Shown: piece by piece, positions 46,657 to 57,188 of the stretch
Numbering within the stretch: the stretch's first letter is position 1
Layout: each line of letters starts with the position of its first letter
Origin: Leptopterna dolabrata
Taxonomy: Eukaryota; Arthropoda; Insecta; Hemiptera; Miridae
Direction: 5' to 3'
Assembly (NCBI GenBank): GCA_954871275.1
Contig: OX940979.1
Span: forward strand, 49,099,144 to 49,163,143
Length of the DNA stretch: 64,000 nucleotides
Made by a program: the position numbers and the translations under genes
Notes under the pieces: generated by a model
Told to the model about the DNA's origin: nothing
The model's input: only the letters and a program-made list of their open reading frames with translations
Databases searched by the model: none

Positions 46657-46965
46657 TTACTGAAAATAAGTGGTAAACCGAAATGGAGTTCTAACTTGAA
46701 AATTTCCTAAATTTGGAATAGTTTCCGTCAGATCCATCAACATAAAATAATGAAGTTGGTGATTTTTTTTCTTTAAAAAAAAAAAGATTAAGGTAGGTAC
46801 CAAGAACGTACTTTGAAAATTTGATTTTTTTTTAATGGTTGAAACACATCGTAAAAACAGTTTGTAGATAGGAAACTTACGGGCCACATTTCGTTTCCTT
46901 CCCACCACCGAAATGTAGTTCAGACTTGAAAATTGTCTGAATCTGGAATAATTTTCGTCAGATCT
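46657..46965. repeat. Local duplication, target of two LINE insertions
   Basis: 46680-46737 and 46910-46965 are diverged copies (TTTCCGTCAGATC and TTTTCGTCAGATC). The stretch GATAGGAAACTT..GGGCCACATTTCGTTTCC at about 46866-46900 is also found around 50715-50733 plus 52279-52300, where it is split by another LINE. The second duplicate is cut by a LINE 3' tail at 46966. Confidence 0.55.
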
Positions 46966-48095
46966 ATTTATTTATTTATTTCACGGGCGGGCCCAATTAC
47001 ATAGGTAACAACAATCAAGAGGAGTGAAAAATTAAATAATACAATAAAGAACTTGAAAAAAAAGAAAAACTAAAATATTTCATGAATAACTGATAGGGGA
47101 GGAATATAACAAAGTCTTTAAGGAAGAGAGTGAGGAATGGAAGAAGTCGAATTCCGGGTTAATTGTTAGAAATAAATTCGCAGTCCGAGGGAGCCTACGA
47201 AGGGGTTGGCCCTTCACATAGTTGGTTGGGGAGAAAGGGACGTGGAACAACATCGGTGAGCGCGAGGCGATGCGAGGAGCAGAAATGTAAAACTTCGAGA
47301 GAAGCGGCGGACAGTCGATTGTATTGTTCAAGACCCTGTGGAGCAGTGCCAGATCTGCCAAGCATCTCCTACTTTCGAGTGTATCCAAATGACACAGGGG
47401 CGCCATTTAAGGGGGGCAGGGGTGGGGGGGGGGCTAGGCCCCCCCAAGGAATTGATAAATAATGAAAATGACTACTGGAGTTATCTAGAATATCATAGCC
47501 TTCTTTTAAAAAGTTATTCTTTTAAAAAGGAATATTTTGAATGAATATTATTGGAATGTAGCAATGCTAATTTAATGAATTGAAAAAGGGTACTTTGATT
47601 TTGTTTGTATTTATTCTTTTATTGAAACTTTAAATATGTAAAAGGAAGCATAAAATTAGCCTACATCTAAATGTAATATTAATTTAAACAAATTTGCGGG
47701 GGAAAAAACCCTGGACCCCCTTTCCTTAGTAGATATACCCCCCCATACCCCCTGGTGTTTGGTGAAATGACACCCCAACAGTTTGGTGAAATGGCGCCCC
47801 TGAAATGACACTTCCGCCGCAACAATTCGTAATCAACATCGGCTGACGGGATAACCAACTTGAAAGCCACATAGCGTAGGAATTTATTTTGCACTCTTTC
47901 AAGGCGGTATTTGTGCACAGCATACATGGGTGACGAGACAGTTGACGCATATTCGAGGACAGGGAGAACCAGTGCCTTATACAGCGTGACTATAGCGGGA
48001 ATGCTTGTGAACTCTCTAGTATTCCTTTTCAGGAAACCGAGAGTACGCATGGCTCTACTCGCAACATCCTCGATTTGCTGGTTCTATCAAAATTG
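46966..48095 (-). pseudogene. LINE ORF2 C-terminal remnant, split by a hAT element
   Basis: 5'-truncated non-LTR retrotransposon on the minus strand. It begins near 48095 with the post-RT region of ORF2 (SRAMRTLGFLKRN, then LPVLEYASTVSSP, RLERVQNKFLRY), typical of Jockey/CR1-type proteins. Coding continues up to the TSD at 47803-47810, is interrupted by the hAT element, and resumes in the matching frame at about 47394 (LESRRCLADLALLHRVLNN, then LFHVPF) to near 47080. The 3' end is an (AAAT)n tail at 46966-46982. A perfect 9-bp hairpin (GGTTCTATC / GATAGAACC, 48080-48104) marks the 5' truncation point. RT catalytic residues are absent. Confidence 0.7.
47395..47802. mobile_element. hAT-type MITE, 408 bp
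   Basis: Ends CAGGGGCGCCATTT ... AAATGGCGCCCCTG, perfect 14-bp terminal inverted repeats of the CAGGGGCG type known for hAT elements. Flanked by the 8-bp direct repeat AAATGACA (47387-47394 and 47803-47810), the hAT hallmark. It sits in a LINE coding sequence whose frame is continuous once one TSD and the element are discounted. The interior has a G-run/C-run pair (GGGGGGGG..CTAGGCCCCCCC) near the left end and two GTTTGGTGAAATG copies near the right end. No transposase. Confidence 0.85.
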
Positions 48096-48104
48096 GATAG
48101 AACC

Positions 48105-49300
48105 AGGTGGGGTAATTGTAAACAAAATTTCGACTTTTCACATTCAACTTCTCTTCTACTCCTTGGGCTAATTCATAAGGACACATTTTGATCTTCATGT
48201 CAACCAGTAACATCTACTGAGTAGGAGGAGACGAATATTTTACTCTAACTAAATTTGGGAGTGAGTGCGAGCCTGTTTACATTTACCCCATAGCGTTTAC
48301 ATTTACCCCATAGAGTAGGGGGTAAATGTAAACAGGTATTTTCCAGTGGGGTTGACCTGGGGCAAAACCATGGCAGACATAGTCTCATGGAAGCAAGAAG
48401 AGACATCAAGAAGCATTTGAGTGACGGAAAAAGTATGTTTACAATTACCCCAAACGGCTGTTTCCATTTCCCCCATGTATATGTTTCATTCAAGTTCCAT
48501 TTGCCAAATTTTCCAGTTGTTAAGTACGATGGTATGGAATGAAGAAATAAACCCAGAATATAAACAGTATATTGCAATAACCTTCAAAATTTTCAGTGAA
48601 TAGCATAAACAAATCACAGTACAGTAGAAATTAGTATTAAAATCGGTATCAAAACAGTCATAAATTCGTTGCACTTACTTACGTAAAATAGTGGTAAAAT
48701 AAAATGAGATCCTTTTTTTAAACCCTACTCGACGACTCGGAATAGTGACTTTAAACTTACAGCCTACATTTCTCTTACGTTAACCATTCCCAAAAACTTA
48801 TAAACATCCCTGCGCCCATCCTTTTGAACTTCTGTGGTGGGAAGGATGGCTTTTACCTGATCCCATGAAAACTGAAAATTGGTCATTCTCGAGCAATTTG
48901 AATTTGGATTTCCCACGGTCGAAACTCTTCAAACCCGTGACCTCTAATTCGTTCAAAATCTCGTCCACTACACAAATAAAGATATTTGGTTTTGCTCCTT
49001 TTGCCCCCCAACAATTCAACTAGAACAAACGTATTCGACTCCTGTGCCTCTTGTTCCTGTTGAGGACGTCAAACACAGCTTCTTCCAAGTCTTTTTGGGT
49101 GTAGGGCGGTGGTGGATTATTTTTTACGTATGCCCTAACCATGAAACAGAAGATCAAGCATGAAATTCAGAAATACACAAATCATCGAAAACCAGGGGAA
49201 ATTTCACATTTTATGGCTCAGAAATCCTTAAAAGTGCATGCAAGTTATTCGTTTACATTTACCCCATAGGCCAAAAATGTATGGGGTAAATGTACACATC
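48105..49300. repeat. Region with repeated GTTTACATTTACCCCATA motif
   Basis: GTTTACATTTACCCCATA or its inverse occurs at about 48276, 48295, 48320 (inverse), 48436 (variant TTTACAATTACCCC), 49251 and 49279 (inverse). The left border has GGGGTAATTGTAAAC at about 48110 and the right border ATGGGGTAAATGTACAC at about 49280, so both ends carry the motif in inverted orientation. It could be a DNA transposon of about 1.2 kb with internal copies of its end. No protein seen and no target duplication defined. Confidence 0.4.
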
Positions 49301-49629
49301 TCTTTGCTCAAAAGAGACAAGAGCTACAATGAAAATCTAAGGCACATCATCAAGCCAACATCCTAAATAATGGATAGAAATGGTTGAACTCACTTACTTT
49401 CCGTTTGCAGTGCAGAAATGAACAGAACTTCGCACACATCAAACTTCAAAAAACGAATTTCTTGGTAGGGTTGATATCACTTGCTGATCGTGCTATGATC
49501 ACCAGACAGGAAAACGCGGGAACTCCTTCAGTCTTCTCACAAGGTTGTATTGAGAAGGTTTACCAGGGATTTTGGTTTCACAAACCCCCTAATGAAGTTG
49601 GGGATTTTTTTTTTTTCTTCCAAGATTAA

Positions 49630-50623
49630 CCCTCGGGCACTGGCACCTATGAGGGGAAGTAGATCGCCGGCGGGCGGTATGGAGTGCCGCCCAACGGAAA
49701 TGGCAACTTTTTCCATAATAGGAACGTTTATTCGTAGTTTTGCGCAAAAATTAATATACCACCTAACTTAGCATTTAAAAATAAAATAGCCTCTATAGAA
49801 ATTGCGGAAACCTTTTTTTGTTAAGCCGATGGGTGATTTTTCCCAAAAATGGTTAGCTTAAGTCTTGATCAGGTTGGCAATAATATAAGACTTGCAAATT
49901 TTATATAAGTTTGTAATTAGAAAACGCAATAGAACTTCACCATACGTAATTCAGTAAAATACAATAAACTTATACACATATGGGGTAAGTCAATAAATTC
50001 AGGAACTGTAAGTCGTTTGGAAAAAAAAAAATCAGCCATCACCAACACTTACGTGCCCATAACATAGCTTTTAATTAGCAAGGAAAATGTGTAAATCGGT
50101 AATTTCATCCTCTGAAAAAGTCAATGGAGCTGCTTCATCTCTTGAACATTCACTGTCACTAGAATGATCATCGGGTCGAACAACTTCCCTTCCCCCTCAC
50201 TCAAATCGCTGAGTCGAAATGTGGAGCATGATGTTGACTAAAAGTGTCTTCATCTTCTTCCACAGCTTGTAGAATGCTCGCGATCTCTGAATCACTCATA
50301 ACTCGACGACCACTAGCCATTTCCGCAAAGGAACAAACAAAAACTTTGGTCAAAAGTTCATGGGCGGGCGGTACACTGTGCCGACTTTATACATTGACTA
50401 GAACTGGCGGGCGGTACGCGGTACCGAGATCGCGCACCCTCTCTCTTTATGAGATCATTGACGACTGAGAGCATAATAGAAGCAGTTAGGACTACGGGGA
50501 CATATTATAATAGTTGCTTGAAAGATACCTGAGCGTGTTCTACCGTTGCTTTGACACACTGCAGAGTAATCATGATTTTGATCGGAAAGCGGCACTGAGT
50601 GCCGCCCCGCCAGTGCCCGAGGG
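49630..50623 (-). mobile_element. piggyBac-family element, internally deleted (994 bp)
   Basis: Perfect 15-bp terminal inverted repeats CCCTCGGGCACTGGC flanked by TTAA on both sides (49626-49629 and 50624-50627). Subterminal GC-rich palindromes (GGCGGGCGGTA...CCGCCC) recur near 49669, 50370, 50405 and 50595. A transposase N-terminal remnant is encoded on the minus strand near one end, so this is a deletion derivative of a piggyBac element rather than an unrelated MITE. Confidence 0.85.
50080..50320 (-). pseudogene. piggyBac transposase N-terminal fragment
   Basis: ATG at 50318-50320 opens a 39-codon frame beginning MASGRRVMSDSEIASILQ and followed by acidic residues, ending at the TGA 50201-50203. 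A further acidic/Ser-rich stretch (DDHSSDSECSRDEAAPL, then FSEDEI) continues in another frame to about 50080. Acidic, Ser/Asp-rich N-termini starting with a basic cluster are usual for piggyBac transposases. The catalytic DDE/D core and the C-terminal Cys-rich domain are missing. Confidence 0.55.
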
Positions 50624-50733
50624 TTAAGGTACGTAGGTAGCAAGAACGTTCAAAGGGTAGGTAATGAGTAGTTGAATCTGTTTTGTTTTTTTAATGGTTA
50701 AAACACGTTGTAGATAGGAAACTTCAGTCGTAT

Positions 50734-52265
50734 TTTTTTTTTTTCTAATTCATATTTTATTATTGCTCCAAGATATATATTTTATTAACAATGTTCTTCT
50801 GACCTAATTATATTACAATACATGGCATTTAGGGCTAACGATACATAACTTAGTCCTTTGTCTTTCCGATTTATCGCACACACTCACTTCCTACACAAGC
50901 TCATGTGGTTTAGTGCGCTTAAGGCGCCGCGTCAACTCATGTACCTACTTCGAGAAGCTGGACCACTTCCTCATTAACATGGTTTTTAAGTCTCTCAAGA
51001 TGAGCGTTAGCGCGCAGCTTTATCACTTGGTCGACGCTTTCCATCTCAAGGTCGCGATGTAGAGCGTCGTTGCGGATATATACCACGGCGCATTGGTTAT
51101 GCATCGTAGTACCATATTCTGAAAGCGTTGTATAATCTGCCTGTTTGATGGGGCCGTGCAGCCCCACAGTTGTGCTCCGTAGACCCACGAGGGCCTCAGT
51201 ACTTGAGTGTACAGAAGCCGTTTATTTTGAAGTGACATCGTTGATCTCCGTCCAATGAGCCAGTACATTTTCCTGAATTTTAAGACAAGTTCTGTCTTTT
51301 TCTTTCTCACGTGTTCTTTCCACCGGAGCTTGGCATCTAGCGTCATGCCCAGGTATTTGGCGTGATTCGAGTAGGGAATCACCACATTGTTGAGAAAAGC
51401 CGGGATGTAGTTGATCTTACAGTTGGTGAAATCGACGTGCACCGACTTTGTCTCATTCAGTTTGATTCTCCATTTAGTCCAGCGAGTGATTTTGGAGATT
51501 GATCTGTTGAGTTTGCTGATGGATTCATTGTTGTTCTCCCCAACCGAGAGAACCACAGTGTCGTCTGCAAAAGTTGCTGTTGTGTTGCAGTCTAGGTCTG
51601 GTAAGTCGCTCGTGTACAGTATGTATAGGAGGGGGCCTAATACACTGCCTTGAGGGACACCAGCGTTAACTATTTTTGGTTCTGAGTATGCGTCATCTTG
51701 TCTGATGCGGTAATACCGATTTGACAAGTAGGAATCCAGTAGCTCCACGTAATGAATGGGAAGCATCTTTTTTAGTTTATGTTTTAGGCCTTCGTGCCAC
51801 ACTTTGTCAAAAGCCTGAGCAACATCAAGAAAGATCGCCGAACAGACTTTCTTTTGCTCCAGCGCTTCTTCAATGATATTGACGATTCGATGAATTTGAT
51901 CTATGGTCGAGTGCTGACGTCGAAATCCGAACTGATGCTTGGGAATCAGCTTCCGTTCTTCAATTATGCCAAGGAGTCTTTTACTGATCAATTTTTCGAA
52001 CACTTTGGATACAGGCAACAGTGAGATGGGCCTATAAGATGTTACTTGATCAGCTGGCTTACCAGGTTTTTGTACCATGATGATTTCCGCCATCTTCCAT
52101 AGCTGGGGTACATGCCTATGTTTGATGGCAGCGTTAATGATTTGGGTAATTTTGACAATAGCTTTTCGAGGTAACTGGTGCAGAATTTTTCCTGTGATAA
52201 GATCAAAACCAGGAGCTTTCTTAGGATTTATCTCCTTTTTAATCGTTTTTTGTACTTCTTTTATC
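50734..52265 (-). mobile_element. 5'-truncated Jockey-like LINE
   Basis: Flanked by the 13-bp direct repeat ACTTCAGTCGTAT (50721-50733 and 52266-52278), with a short poly(A) (plus-strand T run at 50734-50744) at its 3' end, the classic outcome of target-primed reverse transcription. The pre-insertion sequence around it matches 46860-46900, which confirms the borders. Confidence 0.9.
50937..52265 (-). pseudogene. Jockey-like reverse transcriptase, truncated and frameshifted
   Basis: The minus-strand frame is open to 51023, 426 codons if counted from an ATG at 52303, but the first residues come from flanking DNA because the LINE starts at 52265. RT blocks: PGFDLITGKIL, then VTSYRPISLLPVSKVFEKL, FLDVAQAFDKVWH, GVPQGSVLGPLLY and FADDT with catalytic Asp247-Asp248 (codons at 51560-51565). 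After about 51080 a one-base indel shifts the frame: the natural C-terminus (NDALHRDLEMESVDQVIKL ...) is in the other frame, ending at 50937. Endonuclease and ORF1 are missing through 5' truncation. Not functional on its own. Confidence 0.85.
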
Positions 52266-52808
52266 ACTTCAGTCGTATGGGCCAAATTTCGTTTCCTTTC
52301 CACAGCTTCTAGGTTTTGTGGCTCGACGGCGCTTCAGAATTTATGAAAATATTTAATTATGGATCACGACAATTGCGGAGCCAGGGGGCAGCGCAGCACT
52401 TAAATTAAAAAAGTTTCAGTCATGCAGCATGACCGTATGTATACGGGCGAATTCAGAAATTTATGGTAGGTATCAGATTTTCTACCTCCCAAAAAAATAT
52501 TTAGACCACTTTTAGAACATTCTGTAAGTAAAACGTTTTGTAGTATTATATTAATTTTTGGTAATTTTAGATATTTTACCTTGTAGTTTTGTGCAAAAAA
52601 AAGTGAATCTTGTGTCTTACGACCTACTTCGAGTGTACCTACTCGTAGGTTGATCGTATCAGAGTTTACTGCATGATTTTGTGCCTCTCAGCGTAAAAGA
52701 ATTGTGCGAGTGCCGCCGCGAAATACAAAGCCCTCTACTTTTGGCTCATACGACTTGAAATTTGAATAGTGAACATCGTATTATGAGAAGGTAGGTTACC
52801 TCATATTA

Positions 52809-53669
52809 TAGGGAATGGAATTTGCAAATTTTGCATATGTGTTTTTTATTGTGTATGTCGTTCTACTTTTCCGTTTTGAGGGAATCTGAAGCGTTTAGCG
52901 TGTGCTAGATTGAAATTTAAATAGCATATTTTGTTCGATTTCGGATATTTTTGCATATTTTGGCCGTTTTGTGCATATTTCTGCATTTTTAATCAAAATT
53001 GGGGAATTTCCTTATTTTTTGACATTCCAATCGCCAAATCCTCCGAGATAATGTATTGTGTTTCTGAAAAGGGGTCACGGATATTCTTAGGCCATTCACC
53101 GTACCTGGTAGGGCTTAGCACACAAAAAAACCAGAGGGCATCAGGATAAGGTGTTGGTTGCCCGGAAGAATCAGCCGAAAATGCAGCACTCTGACCTCTC
53201 ACCTGGCCTTACCCCAGGTGAACTCTCAGCGCTGAAATTTTTACCTATCATGTTTCTGCCTTAAAGTTGATCCTCAGTGAAAACCGTAGGAGATTTACGG
53301 TTGACAATTTGTAAAAATCAATTGTGATCCAGTGCTTTAATTGTGATAGCGAGTGACTTTTTTTGTATAAATGTAAATAGTGTACCTATAGTCAAGAAAA
53401 AAATGTGTGTAGGTACATTAATTTTCATTCCATTATCTTCCTTGATCTTTTTCTATAATTTTTTTTAAGGACGCGATAATAACTGGAACATAATGTATTA
53501 TAGACTACCTGTACGTCTCACAGCAAAATTCAGTTCATTTTAGAAATATTTAAATTTTTTAACGTAATTTCCCTTGGGGTGCATATTTTGCATATTTTGC
53601 CCATTTCGAGTGCATATTTTGGCCAAATTTTGTGCATATAAAATTTTGTGCATATAATTCCACTCCCTA
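52809..53669. mobile_element. hAT-like non-autonomous element, 861 bp
   Basis: Ends TAGGGAATGGAAT ... ATTCCACTCCCTA, inverted with one mismatch. Flanks CTCATATTA (52800-52808) and CTCATATA (53670-53677) look like an 8-bp target duplication with one inserted base. Both subterminal regions are rich in GCATATTTT copies (52910-52990 and 53580-53650). No transposase. Superfamily by TIR style and duplication length. Confidence 0.6.
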
Positions 53670-53677
53670 CTCATATA

Positions 53678-54402
53678 CAACCTCGGCTCCATCACTAGTA
53701 GCCGATGATGCGAGTAATGGCGGCTGTAGGAAGACTACGTATACCTACTAGTTGTTATATGATTGTATTGCATTTTCTTGTTTCCAGCATTTTTGTTTTC
53801 GTTGAATTATGATAACAAAAGTTGTCAGTCACTAGCGTTACCTGTGAAGTAATAGTAACTACCTACCTGTTTGATACCTACAGCCCTACGTAGGTCTCAC
53901 TGGTAAATAAAGTGATCAGGTGCCTCATAAGACAAAGTAATTCGGTTAAAACTTGATACGTATAATAAGTATGAGCGGATTCTATGTTTGATGGGAGTAT
54001 TATTAGTAATATTTCGCTTAAGCAATAGATAAGTAATATTAGTTTGATTTAAACTAAATAATCACTCAGTACGAATACAACAAGTTCCTAACCGGGGCCT
54101 AACTTGGTACTACCTAATCGTTCTAACCAGTTTCTGCGGACTTGGCTTCCCATAGGTAACCGTTCGTCGGATGGTAGGAACTGAAAACCTCAATCAAGGT
54201 CACCCAAGTGGAAAAAAATAACGAGCTACCAGTTGTTCCCCCTCTATTAAAACAATGGCAAGTTACTACTGATCGTGAACATCGGAACTTTCATAACCAT
54301 CGTAGATTAATTTTGGTGGTAACGTTAAAAACTCGAAAGAGTGTCATTAGGACTCCCCCCGCCGTCGATCAGAAATTAATCAGTTCATGAATTGCAGTCG
54401 AT
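53678..54402. other. Unassigned sequence
   Basis: No gene, RNA or transposon end recognised. Confidence 0.35.
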
Positions 54403-54968
54403 AAAAAACGCTGCAAAGTCCTTGTCACATGGGTTTATTATTCTATCGGCCACACCTACAGAAATGTTTGCAATTCATTTATTGTTTCTTTCATGTGCAA
54501 TTTCCACCAATTTTGGCCCCCAAAAACACGTTAGGCTCCTGTTTTTTTTTTTAACAAATTATCTTTGATCATTGATAGTGCCGTTTAATTGTCTTGCTTC
54601 ATCTGCTACTTCTAGTGTTATTATACAAATTTATGATGATTTCAGACAATTTCCCAGATTTCTGACTCATAAAAAATGAATTTTGGGAGCTGAACCTACG
54701 TTTCAACCTCAATTCTTCACTCTTTGGTCAAAATCAACTTCATATTCGATCTTCTCGCACTAAGAAACATGGAAAACGATACCTCACAAGCTCGCGTCCA
54801 CTAAAACCTCAAACAAATCTCGAAAACCCATATTTTTACAACCATTCCCCCCCATAATCCCCCTGGGTGTATTCCAATCGAGCTGCCGAGCTTAGGAGCA
54901 CAACTAGGGCCCAAATGGGGACCCAAACTGCGCCTGGAAGAACGACGATTTTAGACCGAAATGTAACG

Positions 54969-55480
54969 TCTTGTGGTTTAAGGTTAGATGCGAGAGAAAG
55001 GATGAGAAGGCATCGGGTTATGCCCAGCGGAGTACACCAGTCTGGGTTCGTTTCGGGAGGTGCCCAGTAGAGTATACCAGTCTGGGTTCTTTTAGGGCGT
55101 GCCCAGTGGAGTATACCAGTCTGGGTTCTTTTAGGGCGTGCCCAGTGGAGTATACCAGTATGGGATCTTTTAGGAGGTGCCCAGTGGCGTATACCAGTCT
55201 GGGTTCTTTTAGGAGTGAGGAGGAGTGAGCGAGGAAGAGAGAGAGAGAGATAAGTCGGTGACTTAAGGAGAGCAAGGAATGAAGTAGAAGGCGAAGGAGG
55301 CGAGTTTTTATAGTCTAGGCGTCTAGGGACTATTCTCCCTCCATCCTTCACTCTAGTTGGGAGTGGGGATCCCTTCCAGCTCTCTCGAGCTGCCTGCCCA
55401 CGTCTGCCACTTCATTTAAGAGTTTTATTTGCGAGATCTTGACAAGTTACATGGAGTGATTCTGGGAGGATATCACGACA
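54969..55480 (+). mobile_element. Solo LTR nested in RepC, 512 bp
   Basis: Flanked by TAACG at 54964-54968 and 55481-55485. The right end ...ATCACGACA matches the end of the LTR at 12216-13037; the left end TCTTGTGG looks like a mutated TGTCGTGG. Same internal plan as the other LTR: minisatellite, GA-rich tract (about 55220-55250), a TATA-like TTTTTATAG at 55303, C/T-rich region, then TTTTATTTG. Frames here, including a 171-codon minus frame, come from the minisatellite. Confidence 0.6.
55021..55218 (+). repeat. 39-40-bp minisatellite, five units
   Basis: TGCCCAG starts units at 55021, 55061, 55100, 55139 and 55179; each continues with AGTATACCAGTCTGGG and TTCTTTTAGG. Confidence 0.9.
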
Positions 55481-55905
55481 TAACGTAAATTCAAGGCTGG
55501 AACTTTGTTAGAACGTCAATTTTCCACTCTTTGGTCAAAATGGACTTCATATTCGGTCTCCTAGACCTTAAAAAAAGCATAGAAAAAGCTACCTCATAAG
55601 CTCATGTTACTAAAACACACAAAAAAAACTATTTTTACACCCATTGGGTATATTTCGATCGAGCTGCAAAGTTTCGGGACACAACTGGGGCCCAAATGGA
55701 GCATGTGTGCGAAAGAAAAAATTTTTTACGCCGAAAGTAAAGGACATACCGATGTTGCGGCGGACAGCAGATGGCGTAACCCAGACGGACATTGCATTTT
55801 TGGAATCTGCGCACCTTGAAAAGTAAAACATTTTGAGGGGGTGTTACATTTTTTGCTGAGCGATTACATAGGTGTGTTATTCACAGAATAATAATCCAAA
55901 AAGTG

Positions 55906-56655
55906 TGAGGTTGGTCATCAGTATTCCATGCAGGTACCTAGGTATTGTAATTCCAGTCATTACAAAGGTCTCTAGGTCGGTATTCAATATTTTAACCATT
56001 GTTATTTACGCCTTTCTCAGACTTGTAGCAATAATAAAACATAAAGTTTCACCGTTATTTGATTCATGCTCACGATGGTGATGATTTTGTGTCGAATGAC
56101 CATTTTTATGGATTACCAACAAATCGTAATTTTTTAATGTATTTTTTATGTAATTTTTCTGCACGTCGTGCCACTCTGGTCTCAGCAAGTTCCCAGTCAG
56201 GCCGTAATAAGTGCTTTGAGATGACAATTAATTTAAGTTTTCAATTTTAATACATTTCTTTGAAAATTCGCTCCTTAAGCTATGCTCCCTGACTGGATCC
56301 CCCCCCTCCCCCCAATAAAATGGGCTGGAAAATCCTAAAATCCAAAAAAAACAGGGTTTTTACAGTAGGTTCCTACCTATCAGTACGTAGTAACGTAACC
56401 ATAAGTAGGGAGTTACCGACCTATGGAGAAATGTAGCTATGCAGTATATTGTACTTACTGTACATACAGTATTAAATCTTGAAATTAGATTGAATGACAT
56501 CCTTGGAAATAAGCTGGGCAAAAGGGTCAATAAGCTGGGCAGACGTCAGCTTCTTCCCATGATTATTGTACCGTGAACGTTTTGTAAACCGGCCAAAAAC
56601 GATTTGTATGGGAAGATAAACTAGTGCAATAATTTAAAAACGACTATTTAAAATG
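55906..56655. other. Unassigned sequence
   Basis: No gene recognised upstream of the LINE. The LINE 5' border is not sharp; AAAAACGAC is repeated at about 56636 and 56674. Confidence 0.35.
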
Positions 56656-56667
56656 ACGAAAATTTAA

Positions 56668-57144
56668 AAGTTTAAAAACGACGAAGACTTGAATCAACTC
56701 GTAAGAAAACTCTTTGATAAACTCGGCATACCCGATAACATGAGACATATTTCTCACATTGTCAGACGCTCAGCAACTCAGAAGAAGCGACACAGTGACG
56801 GATCTTGCCAAGAATCACAAATTATATCTTCTAGCCCGATTGTTATCGTTGTCAATGATACTGTCCAGCGAGATGACATTTTACAGAAGGTGAAACACAC
56901 CGTAAAACAAAACCCAGTAAAAACATCTGATCTCGGTTTTGATGACCATAAAACTGTTTATATAGCAGAAGAACTGACGCCCCACGCTAAGCATCTTTTG
57001 TGGCTTTGCAAATCTGTCAAACAATCAATCGGCTATAGATTCGTCTGGACGAAAGGCGGGCGGGTTTTCATGCGGAAATCTGAGGAGAGTCGTCCCATAA
57101 TGATAACTGAAGCTTCTGACATCCCTACCATCCCAGACCTATAA
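56668..57144 (+). CDS. LINE ORF1 protein, C-terminal part
   Basis: Open from the stop at 56665-56667 to the stop at 57142-57144; no ATG at the beginning, so the 5' part is missing. The C-terminal half has TVYIAEELTPHAKHLL followed by GYRFVWTKGGRVFMRK, the pattern of LINE ORF1 proteins related to baculovirus FP-like domains (V-[YF]-x-x-E-x-L-T-P ... K-Y-x-[FW]-V-W). Upstream Ile/Val-rich IVIVVNDT may belong to an RRM-like strand. These proteins bind the LINE RNA. ORF2 starts 44 bp downstream, the usual tandem arrangement. Confidence 0.65.
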   Translation, partial: KFKNDEDLNQLVRKLFDKLGIPDNMRHISHIVRRSATQKKRHSDGSCQESQIISSSPIVIVVNDTVQRDDILQKVKHTVKQNPVKTSDLGFDDHKTVYIAEELTPHAKHLLWLCKSVKQSIGYRFVWTKGGRVFMRKSEESRPIMITEASDIPTIPDL

Positions 57145-57188
57145 CTTCTGGACACCCCTACAACCCGTTTGACACCTCTATCTCGAAC

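Larger units (their letters stand above)
54403..55905 (+). repeat. RepC family copy, split by an LTR
   Basis: Starts AAAAAACGCTGCAAAGTCC at 54403 and ends GAATAATAATCCAAAAAG at about 55905. The stretch TTTTAGACCGAAATGTAACG before the LTR and TAACGTAAATTCAAGGC after it are contiguous in the RepC copy at 4330-4400 (read on the minus strand), which proves the insertion point. Part of the RepC sequence is present twice, so the copy is rearranged. Confidence 0.7.

Noticed and set aside
54836..55351. 171-codon minus frame as a proline/threonine repeat protein
   Set aside because: It is the translation of the 39-bp minisatellite inside the LTR.
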